A stretch of DNA of 64,000 nucleotides from the NCBI RefSeq assembly GCF_030581075.1, contig NZ_JAUQSW010000002.1, positions 1 to 64,000 on the forward strand, written 5' to 3'. This DNA comes from Hymenobacter cheonanensis. GTDB taxonomy: Bacteria; Bacteroidota; Bacteroidia; Cytophagales; Hymenobacteraceae. The translations under genes were made by a program, and so were the position numbers. Below are positions 35,350 to 44,251 of the stretch, in pieces; the first letter of the stretch is position 1, and every line of letters starts with the position of its first letter. The notes under the pieces are model-generated. The model made no database searches. It had not been told where the DNA came from and saw nothing but the letters and a program-made list of their open reading frames with translations.

Positions 35350-36840
35350 ATGAAAAAAGCTACTTACCTGGTTGCGTTGGCTAGCGCCCTGGCCGCTAGC
35401 CCCACCCTGGCCCAGCACGAGCACCACGCCATGCCCGGCATGGCCATGCCCACCAAAGCTGCGCCGCCCGACACTGCCCACCGCGCCAAAGCGCCTCTAG
35501 CCAAACCTGCTGCTGCCGATACCAGCCACGCGCACCACATGGCCGGCATGGACATGGACGGCGGCATGGAGATGGCGATGCCCGGCATGAGCCACGCCTA
35601 CTCGCGCCACCTGCCCATGAGCCGCAACGGCTCGGGCACGGCCTGGCAGCCCGACCAAACGCCCATGTACATGTGGATGCAGCACAAAGGCCCCTGGATG
35701 CTGATGTACCACGGTGCCGCCTTTGGGCGCTACACGAGCCAGAATTTCAACCACGACGGCAAGCGCGGGCAGGCCAATACCGTGGATGGCCCCAATTGGT
35801 TTATGACCATGGCCCAGCGCCGGGTAGGCGAGCGCGGGTTGCTGAACCTGAGCCTGATGATGAGCCTGGATGCGCTGACGGAAACGCGCGGTGGCTACCC
35901 GCTGCTGTTTCAAACCGGCGAATCGTATAAAGGCCAGCCGCTCATTGATAAGCAGCACCCGCACGACCTGTTTTCGGGGCTGAGCGTGGCCTACACACAC
36001 GCCTTTTCGGAGGACGTGGACCTGACGGCTTACCTCGGCTACCCCGGCGAGCCGGCCATTGGGCCCACCGCGTTTATGCACCGCTTGTCGGCCATGCCGA
36101 ACCCCGATGCGCCGCTTTCGCACCACTGGACCGATGCCACGCACATCACCTTCGGGGTGGCTACGCTGGGGCTGCGCTACAAGCAGTTTAAGCTGGAAGG
36201 CAGCAACTTCACGGGCCGCGAGCCCGACCAGTACCGCTTCGATTTTGACCGGCCCCGGGCCGACTCCTGGGCTGCCCGCCTCAACTGGAACCCCACCCGC
36301 ACGCTAGCCCTGCAGGTGAGCCGCGCCTTCATCAAAAGCCCCGAAGACCTGCACCCCGACGAGAACGTGACCCGCACCACGGCCTCGGTGCTGCACAGCT
36401 ACAGTTGGGGCGAGCGGCACTACATCGCTTCTTCGCTCGTGTGGGGCATGAATGAGGGCCACGCGGCCCACGCCGAGCACGCCGTGCTGGCCGAAACCAA
36501 CCTCACGCTGGGCCGCCCCACCTTCTACGGCCGCTACGAGTGGGTGCAAAAGGACAGCGAAGAGCTGAATTTTTACGCCTCCGGCCCCAACGACCAGTTG
36601 CTAGCCCTCACGTTCAACATCCATGCCCTCACGCTGGGCAGCAGCTACCGCCTGGCCAGCGTGGGCGGCCCCCGCGGCCCCGAGCTAAGCTTGGGCGGCC
36701 AGCTTACGGGCTATTTCATTCCGCAAACCTTGCAGGCCGACCGCTACGGCCTGGGCTACGTGGGGCCGGGCTACGGCCGCCTGCCGCTCTCGGCCTCGGT
36801 GTACGTGCGCCTGACGGCGCCCTGGATGCGGGCCATGTAG
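35350..36840 (+). CDS. Outer-membrane barrel protein with Met/His-rich N-terminus
   Basis: 496 residues. Signal peptide MKKATYLVALASALAASPTLAQ, then a segment (about 22-105) dense in His and Met (QHEHHAMPGMAMPTK; AHHMAGMDMDGGMEMAMPGM), a typical soft-metal (copper) binding composition. The rest is beta-barrel-like (MYMWMQHKGPWMLMYHGAAF; FNIHALTLGSSYRLASVGG). It probably sits in the outer membrane and binds or exports copper. The adjacent Csp gene is divergent, about 230 bp away, so the two may share a control region. Confidence 0.8.
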   Translation: MKKATYLVALASALAASPTLAQHEHHAMPGMAMPTKAAPPDTAHRAKAPLAKPAAADTSHAHHMAGMDMDGGMEMAMPGMSHAYSRHLPMSRNGSGTAWQPDQTPMYMWMQHKGPWMLMYHGAAFGRYTSQNFNHDGKRGQANTVDGPNWFMTMAQRRVGERGLLNLSLMMSLDALTETRGGYPLLFQTGESYKGQPLIDKQHPHDLFSGLSVAYTHAFSEDVDLTAYLGYPGEPAIGPTAFMHRLSAMPNPDAPLSHHWTDATHITFGVATLGLRYKQFKLEGSNFTGREPDQYRFDFDRPRADSWAARLNWNPTRTLALQVSRAFIKSPEDLHPDENVTRTTASVLHSYSWGERHYIASSLVWGMNEGHAAHAEHAVLAETNLTLGRPTFYGRYEWVQKDSEELNFYASGPNDQLLALTFNIHALTLGSSYRLASVGGPRGPELSLGGQLTGYFIPQTLQADRYGLGYVGPGYGRLPLSASVYVRLTAPWMRAM

Positions 36841-36884
36841 CTTTGGGCGAGCTGCTCAAAATCGCTGTCGCTGCCAGGGGTTCT

Positions 36885-38045
36885 TCAACGAAATCTGGCG
36901 CTAACTGCCCCGCCGGGCACCTCAGCCCACAATAACAACGCTTCCGATAGCGGATTCACGTCGAGGTCGACCAGCCGCACGCCGTAGCGCAACTCGTTGT
37001 GTTCCAGAATTTCGCGGCTACCCAGGCCGACGACACGCCGCAGGCGCTGGGCATTGCGCCAGTCGTGCAGCGCCACCGCGTCGGCCAGGGCGAAGGCCGT
37101 GGCCGGGATGCCGTAGCCCAGCATGAGCGGGCCGCTGTCTACATCGCCCACGCCCGTGTCGTAGCGCCCCGGCTGCTCGCGGTACAGGCGCAGCACGCCC
37201 AGGTTAGTGCTGTGGGCCGCCTGGTAGCGCTGGTACTGCTGCCGGGCAAAAGTTGAATCGAACCGGGCCAGAAACCAGATACTCCAGCCCAGGTGGGAGC
37301 CCCGCGGCGCCTCGGCCGGCTGCCCCACAGTATCTATCATCGAGGCTAGCAGCCCCGTGGCGGGGGCGAGCCACTCGCGCCGGGCCCGCGCTACCCAGCG
37401 CGCCCCGGCCCAATGGTATGGGCTGCCTGTGAGGCTGGTATGCAGGGCCAGCGAAGCCAGGGCCACCGTATTGTCGGGCACCCAGTACCGGCCTGGATAC
37501 GAGGCGAGGTTGCCGGCCGGCGCGGCTTGCAACTGCCGGTACAGGCGGGCCGACAGCGAGTCGTGCAGCGTGCAGTAAGGAGTACCAGGCTCCAGCTGCC
37601 GCAGGTAGCCTAGCATCAGGTTGAGATGGCCCAGGTAAAGCACCGAGCCGGGCAGGGAATAGCCGGCCAGTTGGCTGTCGCCCAGGCTGTGGTAGGGCTG
37701 CTGCATGGGCGCGGTAAGCGCCACCGCCACGGCCTGGCGCATGGTGCGGGCCGCTTCGGGGCCTAGCGCCGGCTGTTGCGCGGCCAGGTTGGCCAGCGCA
37801 TAGGTGCTGAACGACAGCGTAAACAAGCCCCATTCAGGGTTCAGCGCCGTTAGCTTACCCAGCGTGGTGGCGGGGGCCGCGCCTTCGGCAATCACACGCT
37901 CCAGGTAGTTCAGCCGCAGCCGCACCTCGGCGCGGGCGGGCGGCTGGTAGGTGGGCCAGCTGTAGCCGAGGCTGATAACGAGCCCTAGCAGCACAAGCAG
38001 CCGGCCCCAACGCACGCGCCCAATCCAGTGGCTTTTTTGGTTCAT
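36885..38045 (-). CDS. Membrane-anchored protein of unknown family (possible alpha/alpha-toroid)
   Basis: 386 residues. One N-terminal membrane anchor (RLLVLLGLVISLGYSWP, about 15-31), then a mostly helical domain with repeated helix pairs and aromatic or acidic loops (LNPEWGLFTLSFSTYALANL; RYWVPDNTVALASLALHTSL; GSHLGWSIWFLARFDSTFAR; DVDSGPLMLGYGIPATAF). That pattern recalls (alpha/alpha)6 toroid enzymes such as some glycosidases or the linalool dehydratase/isomerase group, but I cannot assign it. Convergent with the copper barrel gene, upstream of asd's terminator. Confidence 0.7.
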   Translation of the reverse strand: MNQKSHWIGRVRWGRLLVLLGLVISLGYSWPTYQPPARAEVRLRLNYLERVIAEGAAPATTLGKLTALNPEWGLFTLSFSTYALANLAAQQPALGPEAARTMRQAVAVALTAPMQQPYHSLGDSQLAGYSLPGSVLYLGHLNLMLGYLRQLEPGTPYCTLHDSLSARLYRQLQAAPAGNLASYPGRYWVPDNTVALASLALHTSLTGSPYHWAGARWVARARREWLAPATGLLASMIDTVGQPAEAPRGSHLGWSIWFLARFDSTFARQQYQRYQAAHSTNLGVLRLYREQPGRYDTGVGDVDSGPLMLGYGIPATAFALADAVALHDWRNAQRLRRVVGLGSREILEHNELRYGVRLVDLDVNPLSEALLLWAEVPGGAVSARFR

Positions 38046-38078
38046 CGGGCCTTTGGGATAAAGCGCAATATCACCTAA

Positions 38079-38110
38079 AAACCCCTGCGCTTGGGAAAAC
38101 GCAGGGGTTT
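38079..38110 (-). terminator. Intrinsic terminator of asd
   Basis: AAACCCCTGCG and CGCAGGGGTTT stem (11 bp), 10-base loop; on the minus strand followed by TTTTTAGG. It ends asd transcription just before the ATG of the next minus-strand gene. Confidence 0.85.
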
Positions 38111-38128
38111 AGTAGCGAGAATAACGCT

Positions 38129-39121
38129 TTACACCAGGCCCTGGGCGGCCAGGTACTCGGCAATCTGCACGGCGTTGGTGGCGGCACCTTTGCGCAGGTT
38201 GTCGGCTACTACCCACATATTGAGGGTGTTGGGCTGGGTTTCGTCGCGGCGCAGGCGGCCCACCAGCACGGCGTCGCGGCCGTGGCTGTCTTTGGGCATG
38301 GGGTAGCTGTTCTGGCTAGGGTCGTCTACCAGTTCCACGCCTTCGGTATTGCGCAGGATATCGCGCACTTCCTCAAGGTCAAAATCGTGGGCAAACTCGA
38401 TGTTTACCGACTCGGAGTGGCCGCCCATCACGGGCACGCGCACGCAGGTGGCCGTGACGCGGATGCTGTCATCGCCCATTATCTTCTTCGTCTCGTTCAC
38501 CATTTTCAGCTCCTCCTTGGTGTAGCCGTTGGGCTGAAACACGTCGATGTGCGGCAGCACGTTCAGGTCGATGGCGTGGGCGTAGGCGGGGTTGCTGGCG
38601 ACCTGCCCGGCACGCTCCTCCATCAGCTGGTCGACGGCTTTTTTGCCGGTGCCGGTTACGCTTTGGTACGTGCTGATGACGAGGCGCTTGGCCTGGTACT
38701 TCTTGTGCAAGTCGTTGAGGGCCACTACCAACTGAATGGTCGAGCAGTTGGGGTTGGCGATAATTTTATCGTCTTTCGTAAGCACCGCGGCGTTCACTTC
38801 GGGTACCACCAGCTTCTTGCTGGGGTCCATGCGCCAGGCCGACGAGTTGTCGACCACCACGGTGCCCACCTCGGCAAACCTGGGCGCAAATTCGAGCGAC
38901 ACGCCGCCGCCCGCCGAGAAAATGGCGATGGCCGGGCGCGCCGCAATGGCGGCTTCCATGCTCACCACCGGGTAGTCGGTACCCCGGAAGTGCACGAGGC
39001 TGCCTACCGATTTGGCCGAGGCCACGGGCAGCAGTTCGGTAACCGGAAACTGGCGCTCGGCCAGCACTTTCAGCATTTCGGTGCCCACCAGCCCGGTGGC
39101 ACCCACAACGGCAATTTTCAT
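38129..39121 (-). CDS. asd: Aspartate-semialdehyde dehydrogenase
   Basis: 330 residues, normal length. It makes aspartate 4-semialdehyde from aspartyl phosphate with NADPH, the branch point to lysine/diaminopimelate, threonine and methionine. Seen: NADP-binding VVGATGLVGTEML (5-17), SAGGGVS (69-75), catalytic Cys126 in NPNCSTIQ, and catalytic His235 in VPVMGGHSESVN. Cytoplasmic, stand-alone, with its own terminator. Confidence 0.97.
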   Translation of the reverse strand: MKIAVVGATGLVGTEMLKVLAERQFPVTELLPVASAKSVGSLVHFRGTDYPVVSMEAAIAARPAIAIFSAGGGVSLEFAPRFAEVGTVVVDNSSAWRMDPSKKLVVPEVNAAVLTKDDKIIANPNCSTIQLVVALNDLHKKYQAKRLVISTYQSVTGTGKKAVDQLMEERAGQVASNPAYAHAIDLNVLPHIDVFQPNGYTKEELKMVNETKKIMGDDSIRVTATCVRVPVMGGHSESVNIEFAHDFDLEEVRDILRNTEGVELVDDPSQNSYPMPKDSHGRDAVLVGRLRRDETQPNTLNMWVVADNLRKGAATNAVQIAEYLAAQGLV

Positions 39122-39403
39122 TCTAAATACAGTTAGTCAGCGCGTTAAATACCCGGCCCCGTCCCAGCCGGCATGGGCAAATGTCGGGATAAAATTGCGT
39201 AGCCAACGAGCCGCCGGGCCTTGAAATCCGCACTAGCAGCCCCGACCGCCAGAAAATGAAAAATATTCGCTGGGCCCGCCAGCCGAAATCGCCCGTTAGC
39301 CGTTGAGACCTGAGGGCCGTTGTGCAATGCCGGGCCCGGCACCGCCGGCGGCCTTTGCCAACTACTTCTCCCACTTTCTTCTTCCCAAACCACGCTGTCA
39401 CTT

Positions 39404-39796
39404 ATGCCCATCAACCCAAAAACCAAGGGGCTAGCCCACGTAGCGCTGCGCACCACCGACTTTGGCCGCGCCAAAGCGTTTTACCACGATTTGCTAGGCC
39501 TGCCGATTGCGCTCGAAACCCCCGAAATACTGGGTTTTCTGGTGGGTTCCACGTTCATCGGCTTCAAGCAGGCGGCGCCTACCTACCCCGGCGGCGGCAC
39601 CTTCACGCCCTTCAACGTGGGCCTCGACCACATCGCCATTGCCTGCGAAGACGAAGCGGAGCTACACCGCGTGGCCGACGCCCTCCAGGCGGCCGGCGTC
39701 GAAAATACTGGCATCAAGCAGGACACCGTGGGCCCTATGAAGTACGTGGCCTTCAAAGACCCCGACCGCATTTCCTGGGAGTTTTACATGGTGTAA
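39404..39796 (+). CDS. VOC-family (glyoxalase/dioxygenase-like) protein
   Basis: 130 residues from ATG 39404. A single vicinal-oxygen-chelate module: LAHVALRTTDFGRAKAFYHD (first metal histidine), LDHIAIACEDEAELHRVADA, and FKDPDRISWEFYMV (metal glutamate near the end). Members bind a divalent metal and act on diverse small molecules (glyoxalase, dioxygenase, antibiotic resistance). Substrate unknown; single gene. The longer in-frame 5' extension is not family-like. Confidence 0.88.
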   Translation: MPINPKTKGLAHVALRTTDFGRAKAFYHDLLGLPIALETPEILGFLVGSTFIGFKQAAPTYPGGGTFTPFNVGLDHIAIACEDEAELHRVADALQAAGVENTGIKQDTVGPMKYVAFKDPDRISWEFYMV

Positions 39797-39914
39797 AGCG
39801 GTTTTAGTGCCGGTAGCAGGGGCCGGCAGGGCGTGCGCTGTGGCAACTGCCGCGCACGCCCTGCCGGCCCCTGCTCCGCAGCCGGATTCCGGCGGCTATT
39901 ACGTGGCCCTTACG

Positions 39915-41321
39915 CTACTTGGCCACGACGGCCGCCGGCGTTTTGCGGCGCACCAAGAAGGGGATATTGGCCGTAGCCACACTGCCGTGCCCGTCGAACA
40001 CGCGCACGTACAGGCGGTAGGCCCCGGGCCGGCTAGGGGTGCGCACGAGGGCCTGCCTGCCCCAGGCGCGCCGAATGCAGCCCGGCAGCACCTCGGTGGG
40101 AGTAGCCACCACCTCCGTTTTAAAGGTCAGTTCCATCTCGGGCCTCACCTCCCAGCGCGTCGTCAGCGAGTCGCCCTCGGGGTCGGTCGCATCTACCGAG
40201 GCCATCACCTCTTGGCCGCCCGGCAGCTGCACGCTGCTGGCCGCCTGGCGCCCGGCCAGCAGCACTGCATTCAGGCGCGGGGCCGCGTTGGCGGGGCGGC
40301 GGCGGCTCCAAAGCCAGGTCAGCTCGTCTACGAGCGCCGTTTTTTCGCCGGTGGGCTCAAACAGGCTGAGCCAGGTGGGCGTGTATTCAAATTTTGAGCC
40401 CCAGTAAAACGCGTAAGAGCCTAAGCAATAGCTACTGTCTGCGAGGATGCTTTTTCGATAGGCCTGCCCTACCGATTCCGCTTTTTCGGTGCTGTTTTGC
40501 TCTAGCGGCGCTTCCCAGGGCGTTTTAGGCGCCTCCCAGTAGCCGGGGGCGCCATACTCCGACACGATGTAGGGCCCTTGCCAGCCGCTTTTGCGAATAA
40601 GCTGCGGCAGCATCCTGAGCTTACCATACACGTTTACCGACAGCACATCGATTTCGGGGGCCAGCCGCTGCAACTGCCGAGCCCGCCACTCAAAATCGCT
40701 GGCCAGGGCGGTCGTAACGGGGTGGTAGGGGTCTAGCTCATGAATCATGCGGGCGATTTCATTAACGGCCCCAAACAGGCGCGGCCCGGTGGCCGACTGC
40801 TCTACCTCGTTGCCGATGCTCCACATCAGCAGGGCCGGGTGGTGGCGGTAGCGCAGCACCTGCTGCCGCACCCGCTGCCGTTGCGCCCGCACCATTTCGG
40901 GGTCGTAATAGGTGAAGTGCTGGTCCTCGGGCTCCAGCCAGAGGCCCAGCATCACGGTTAGGCCCTGTTTCTGAGCCTCATCGAGCAGGGGGGCGGCGTA
41001 GTCGGTGCTCCAGAGCCGCATCGTGTTGCAGCCCGCCTGCCGCATTTGCGCAAACCCATCGAGCCCACCGGCTCCCAGCAAAAAATAAGGCTTACCCGCC
41101 CGCAGCAATTCAAAACCGCGCGGTTTTTTTATAATCGTTACCGGCGTTATGCCCTTCGGGGCGGGAGGCGCCGGCCGGGTTTCGCTCCGGCTGGGGGGCG
41201 CCAGCCTGTCGCACGCGCCAACCACCACCATTAGTAAGGCTACCCCGCTAAAGGCCAAGATGGTCCGCAAGCGCAAAAGAGTATTATTTATACTTGAATT
41301 TATACTCTTTGTAGGTATCAT
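39915..41321 (-). CDS. Lipoprotein glycoside hydrolase, GH2/GH5-like TIM barrel
   Basis: 468 residues from ATG 41321. Lipobox VVVGAC (Cys about 37). TIM-barrel glycosidase (about 60-330) with the acid/base glutamate in LMWSIGNEVE and the nucleophile in YIVSEYGAPG, plus RLWSTDYAAPLLDEAQKQGL; these are the clan-A positions seen in GH2 catalytic domains. A C-terminal beta domain (about 350-460, SVDATDPEGDSLTTRWEVRP, GAYRLYVRVFDGHGSVATAN) resembles PKD/cadherin modules. It is divergent from the GT2 gene, so it likely trims or releases the polysaccharide that GT2 makes. Confidence 0.82.
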   Translation of the reverse strand: MIPTKSINSSINNTLLRLRTILAFSGVALLMVVVGACDRLAPPSRSETRPAPPAPKGITPVTIIKKPRGFELLRAGKPYFLLGAGGLDGFAQMRQAGCNTMRLWSTDYAAPLLDEAQKQGLTVMLGLWLEPEDQHFTYYDPEMVRAQRQRVRQQVLRYRHHPALLMWSIGNEVEQSATGPRLFGAVNEIARMIHELDPYHPVTTALASDFEWRARQLQRLAPEIDVLSVNVYGKLRMLPQLIRKSGWQGPYIVSEYGAPGYWEAPKTPWEAPLEQNSTEKAESVGQAYRKSILADSSYCLGSYAFYWGSKFEYTPTWLSLFEPTGEKTALVDELTWLWSRRRPANAAPRLNAVLLAGRQAASSVQLPGGQEVMASVDATDPEGDSLTTRWEVRPEMELTFKTEVVATPTEVLPGCIRRAWGRQALVRTPSRPGAYRLYVRVFDGHGSVATANIPFLVRRKTPAAVVAK

Positions 41322-41593
41322 CTGGCGCTTTTCTGCTACTGCTTAAAACAGGTATCTAATGCAATAACTGGCAAAATCCAATTAAAATTTTTTAAAACAC
41401 TGCAACTTTTCCCGCGCGGCCATTATCTTTCACATGATTTTGGCAACAAAATTTATTACTTTTCAAATACTCCTCCCCCTGGAAGCCGTTCCTTACTGCC
41501 CTGGGGTGCTCTCTTTCGTTGCGCTTTTTTCCTGGCGCCCCCTAGCCATGCTCTTGCTCTCTCTTTTGAAAACAATCTTCAACCGGCCTTTTT

Positions 41594-44104
41594 ATGCTTC
41601 CCGCATCACCCGCGTACCTATCCGAAAAAACCTCTCCTCCTTCTGATTCTGTTTCGGCTTCTTCCCATCAGCCTTATCGGCTGCACTTTAACAAAGTAGC
41701 GGGGCTGGGCAAAATGCGCTGGCTGATAGCGGGCGGCGCGCTGTGCCTGGTCAATTTCTTGTGGTGGTTTGCCACGGCTACGCAAGGGGGCTACTGGCCC
41801 CTGTTTTGCTTGCTAGCCTTATCGCTGGGGTTTAAGGCCCTGCGCATGGTGCACGAGTGGGTACACTATGCCCAGGTGCGCGTGCCGGTGCCGCCGGCCT
41901 ACCCGCCCCGCCTGCGCACCGTGGATGTACTGACGACGGCTTGCCCGGGCGAGCCCCGCCAGATGATTATCAACACGCTGCGGGCGATGCAGGCCATCAC
42001 CTACCCGCACACGAGCTACCTCTGCGATGAAGGCAACGACCCCGTGCTACGGGCGGCCTGCCGCAGCCTGGGCGTGGTGCATGTAACGCGCCAGGTGAAG
42101 GTGAATGCCAAGGCCGGCAACATCAACAACGCGCTGCGCCAGGCCACCGGCGAAATGTGCGTGGTGCTGGACCCCGACCACGCCCCCACGCCCGACTTTC
42201 TGGACCGGGTAATGCCTTACTTCGAAGACGAGCAGGTGGGCTACGTGCAGGTAGTGCAGTCGTATGGCAACCAGGCCGAAAGCCTGGTGGCCCGCGGCGC
42301 GGCCGAGCAAACCTACCACTTCTACGGCCCCATGATGATGGGCATGAACGCCTACGGCACGGTGCAGGCCATCGGGGCCAACTGCACCTTCCGGCGCACG
42401 GCGCTCGACTCCATCGGCGGGCACGCCGCCGGGCTTACCGAGGATATGCACACGGCCATGCGGCTGCACGCCGAGGGCTGGAAGTCGGCGTATGTGCCGG
42501 AAGTAGTGAGCCGGGGCCTGGTGCCGGCCTCGCTGGCCGCCTTCTACTCGCAGCAGCTGAAATGGTCGCGCGGGGCTTTCGACTTGCTGTTTCGGGTGTA
42601 TCCGAAGCTTTTCGGCCGCTTTAGCTGGCCGCAGCGGCTGCACTACCTGGTATTGCCGCTCTATTTTTTCTCGGGCGTCATCGCGCTCATCGACCTCACC
42701 CTGCCCGTGTTTTCGCTAGCAACGGGGCAGTTTCCGTGGCTAGCCAACACGCAAGATTTGCTGCTGCACGCGCTGCCCCTGCTGTTTATGTCGCTGCTCA
42801 TCCGGCTGCACGCCCAGCGCTGGCTGCGCGAGCCCGGCGAAAGCGGCCTGCACCTCTGCGGCGGCCTGCTGCGCATGAGTACGTCGTGGGTGTACACGCT
42901 CGGGCTCCTCTACGCCATTATTGGCGTGCGGGTACCCTACATTCCGACGCCCAAGGAAGGCCGCCGCGACAACGAGTGGCTGCTGATACTGCCCAATTTG
43001 CTGCTGGCCGGCCTGCTGTGGGCAGCCAGCCACTTTGGCCTGCGCGCCGATAAAGGCCCTTATATCGTGCAGGTTACCTACCTGTCGTACTTCAACATTG
43101 CCATCCTGCTGGCCTCGGCCACGATGGGCCTGCACAACGTGTTTGAGAATATCTCGCGCGGCCTGCGCAGCCTGCCACTGCGCACCTCGCTGCTGCGGCT
43201 GGCCTCGCTGCCCACCAGGCTTATGGAGTGGGCTACCACCCGCGCGCGGCAGTACAGCCCGGTGCTGGCCTCCTTGGTGCTGCTCACGGCCGGCACGGTG
43301 TCTTACTTGCATGCTGCCTGGCTAGCCCGCGTGCCGCCGGAGTGGATGCTGACCAGCGTGCAAAGCATCCGGGTGGGCCAAACCATAAGCCTTGCCGAAA
43401 CCCAGCCGGTAAGCCTGCTGGCCGGGCTCAATCTTTTTGAGTCGCCCAAGCCGGCCTGTACCATTACGGCGCTGCCCCTGCCCGATTTCAACGCCTCGCA
43501 GCCGCTGCCGGCCGCCGTGGCAAACCTGGTGCAGCAGCGGCAGATTCCGCTGCTAACCTGGCCGGTAGATGCCAGCGCTTCTCTGAAGAAAAACTACTGG
43601 CACACCTTTGCCCGGCAGCTCAATGCCCTGACCGGCCCGGTGCTGCTGCGCCCCCTGCTGGCCGCCCCCACGGCGGCCAGCTACCGCAAGGCCTGGCGGC
43701 ACATGCACGAAGAGCTTAAGCAAGAAGACGTTATCAACGCCGTATGGGTCTGGACCCCCGATGTGGCGGACGTGCAGCTGCAAAAGTTTCCGGGGGTTAC
43801 CTACACCAACTGGATAGCCAGCCCGCTGCAAGCCGGCGGGGGCGCCCCTTCTTACGCCTTGCTGCGCTCGCGCATTATGCACACCCTGGCCATGCACCAC
43901 GTGCCGGTGCTGCTGCTGGCGCCCGCCCCTAGCGATACTCCCTTGCTGGCCGCCCAGCGCCTCACGCAAGACTACCCCGAGCTTAACACGATAGTTTTTG
44001 CCGCCCCCGAGGCCGCCCAGCGCATGCCCACCGGCCGCACGGCTCACCGCGCCAAGCCGCAGGCGGCCCCGGTGCCTTACCGGGGGCTGCTGGCAAGCTT
44101 TTGA
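41594..44104 (+). CDS. Cellulose-synthase-like GT2 fused to a degenerate GH26-like domain
   Basis: 836 residues. Two N-terminal membrane helices (about 43-60, 66-84), then a processive GT2 domain with Asp145 (LCDEGND), DPD (193-195), TED (282-284) and QQLKW (320-324), followed by several membrane helices (345-580). It should polymerise a beta-glycan and push it out. The extracytoplasmic tail (about 600-830) follows GH26 mannanase order (QIPLLTWPVDAS; YRKAWRHMHEELKQEDVINA; VWVWTPD; FPGVTYTNWIASPL), but the acid/base segment (normally HEMNG...WG) is replaced by LLRPLLAAPTAAS and the nucleophile strand reads VPVLLLAPAPSD without Glu. So the tail is probably non-catalytic. AT-rich upstream region of 272 bp. 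Confidence 0.88.
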   Translation: MLPASPAYLSEKTSPPSDSVSASSHQPYRLHFNKVAGLGKMRWLIAGGALCLVNFLWWFATATQGGYWPLFCLLALSLGFKALRMVHEWVHYAQVRVPVPPAYPPRLRTVDVLTTACPGEPRQMIINTLRAMQAITYPHTSYLCDEGNDPVLRAACRSLGVVHVTRQVKVNAKAGNINNALRQATGEMCVVLDPDHAPTPDFLDRVMPYFEDEQVGYVQVVQSYGNQAESLVARGAAEQTYHFYGPMMMGMNAYGTVQAIGANCTFRRTALDSIGGHAAGLTEDMHTAMRLHAEGWKSAYVPEVVSRGLVPASLAAFYSQQLKWSRGAFDLLFRVYPKLFGRFSWPQRLHYLVLPLYFFSGVIALIDLTLPVFSLATGQFPWLANTQDLLLHALPLLFMSLLIRLHAQRWLREPGESGLHLCGGLLRMSTSWVYTLGLLYAIIGVRVPYIPTPKEGRRDNEWLLILPNLLLAGLLWAASHFGLRADKGPYIVQVTYLSYFNIAILLASATMGLHNVFENISRGLRSLPLRTSLLRLASLPTRLMEWATTRARQYSPVLASLVLLTAGTVSYLHAAWLARVPPEWMLTSVQSIRVGQTISLAETQPVSLLAGLNLFESPKPACTITALPLPDFNASQPLPAAVANLVQQRQIPLLTWPVDASASLKKNYWHTFARQLNALTGPVLLRPLLAAPTAASYRKAWRHMHEELKQEDVINAVWVWTPDVADVQLQKFPGVTYTNWIASPLQAGGGAPSYALLRSRIMHTLAMHHVPVLLLAPAPSDTPLLAAQRLTQDYPELNTIVFAAPEAAQRMPTGRTAHRAKPQAAPVPYRGLLASF

Positions 44105-44114
44105 TAATTGCCGG

Positions 44115-44154
44115 GCAGCCTGCCGGCCGGCAAATACGCTGGCTGGCAGGCTGC
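44115..44154 (+). terminator. Hairpin after GT2 gene
   Basis: GCAGCCTGCCGGCC and GGCTGGCAGGCTGC, 14 bp with one mismatch, 12-base loop, 10 bp past the stop; followed by TTAGCTTT rather than a pure T-run. Confidence 0.6.
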
Positions 44155-44251
44155 TTAGCTTTCGCCCGGCGCGTCTCCGCCCAAAAGAGAAATATTATAT
44201 AACCGGCCGCAAGTGCTTACTTGGGTGCAGCTAAAAATAATCAGCTGCTTC

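Noticed and set aside
41434-41646. 70-codon plus-strand frame with hydrophobic stretches before the GT2 gene.
   Set aside because: It overlaps the GT2 start in another frame, lies in AT-rich intergenic DNA and shows no coding bias.
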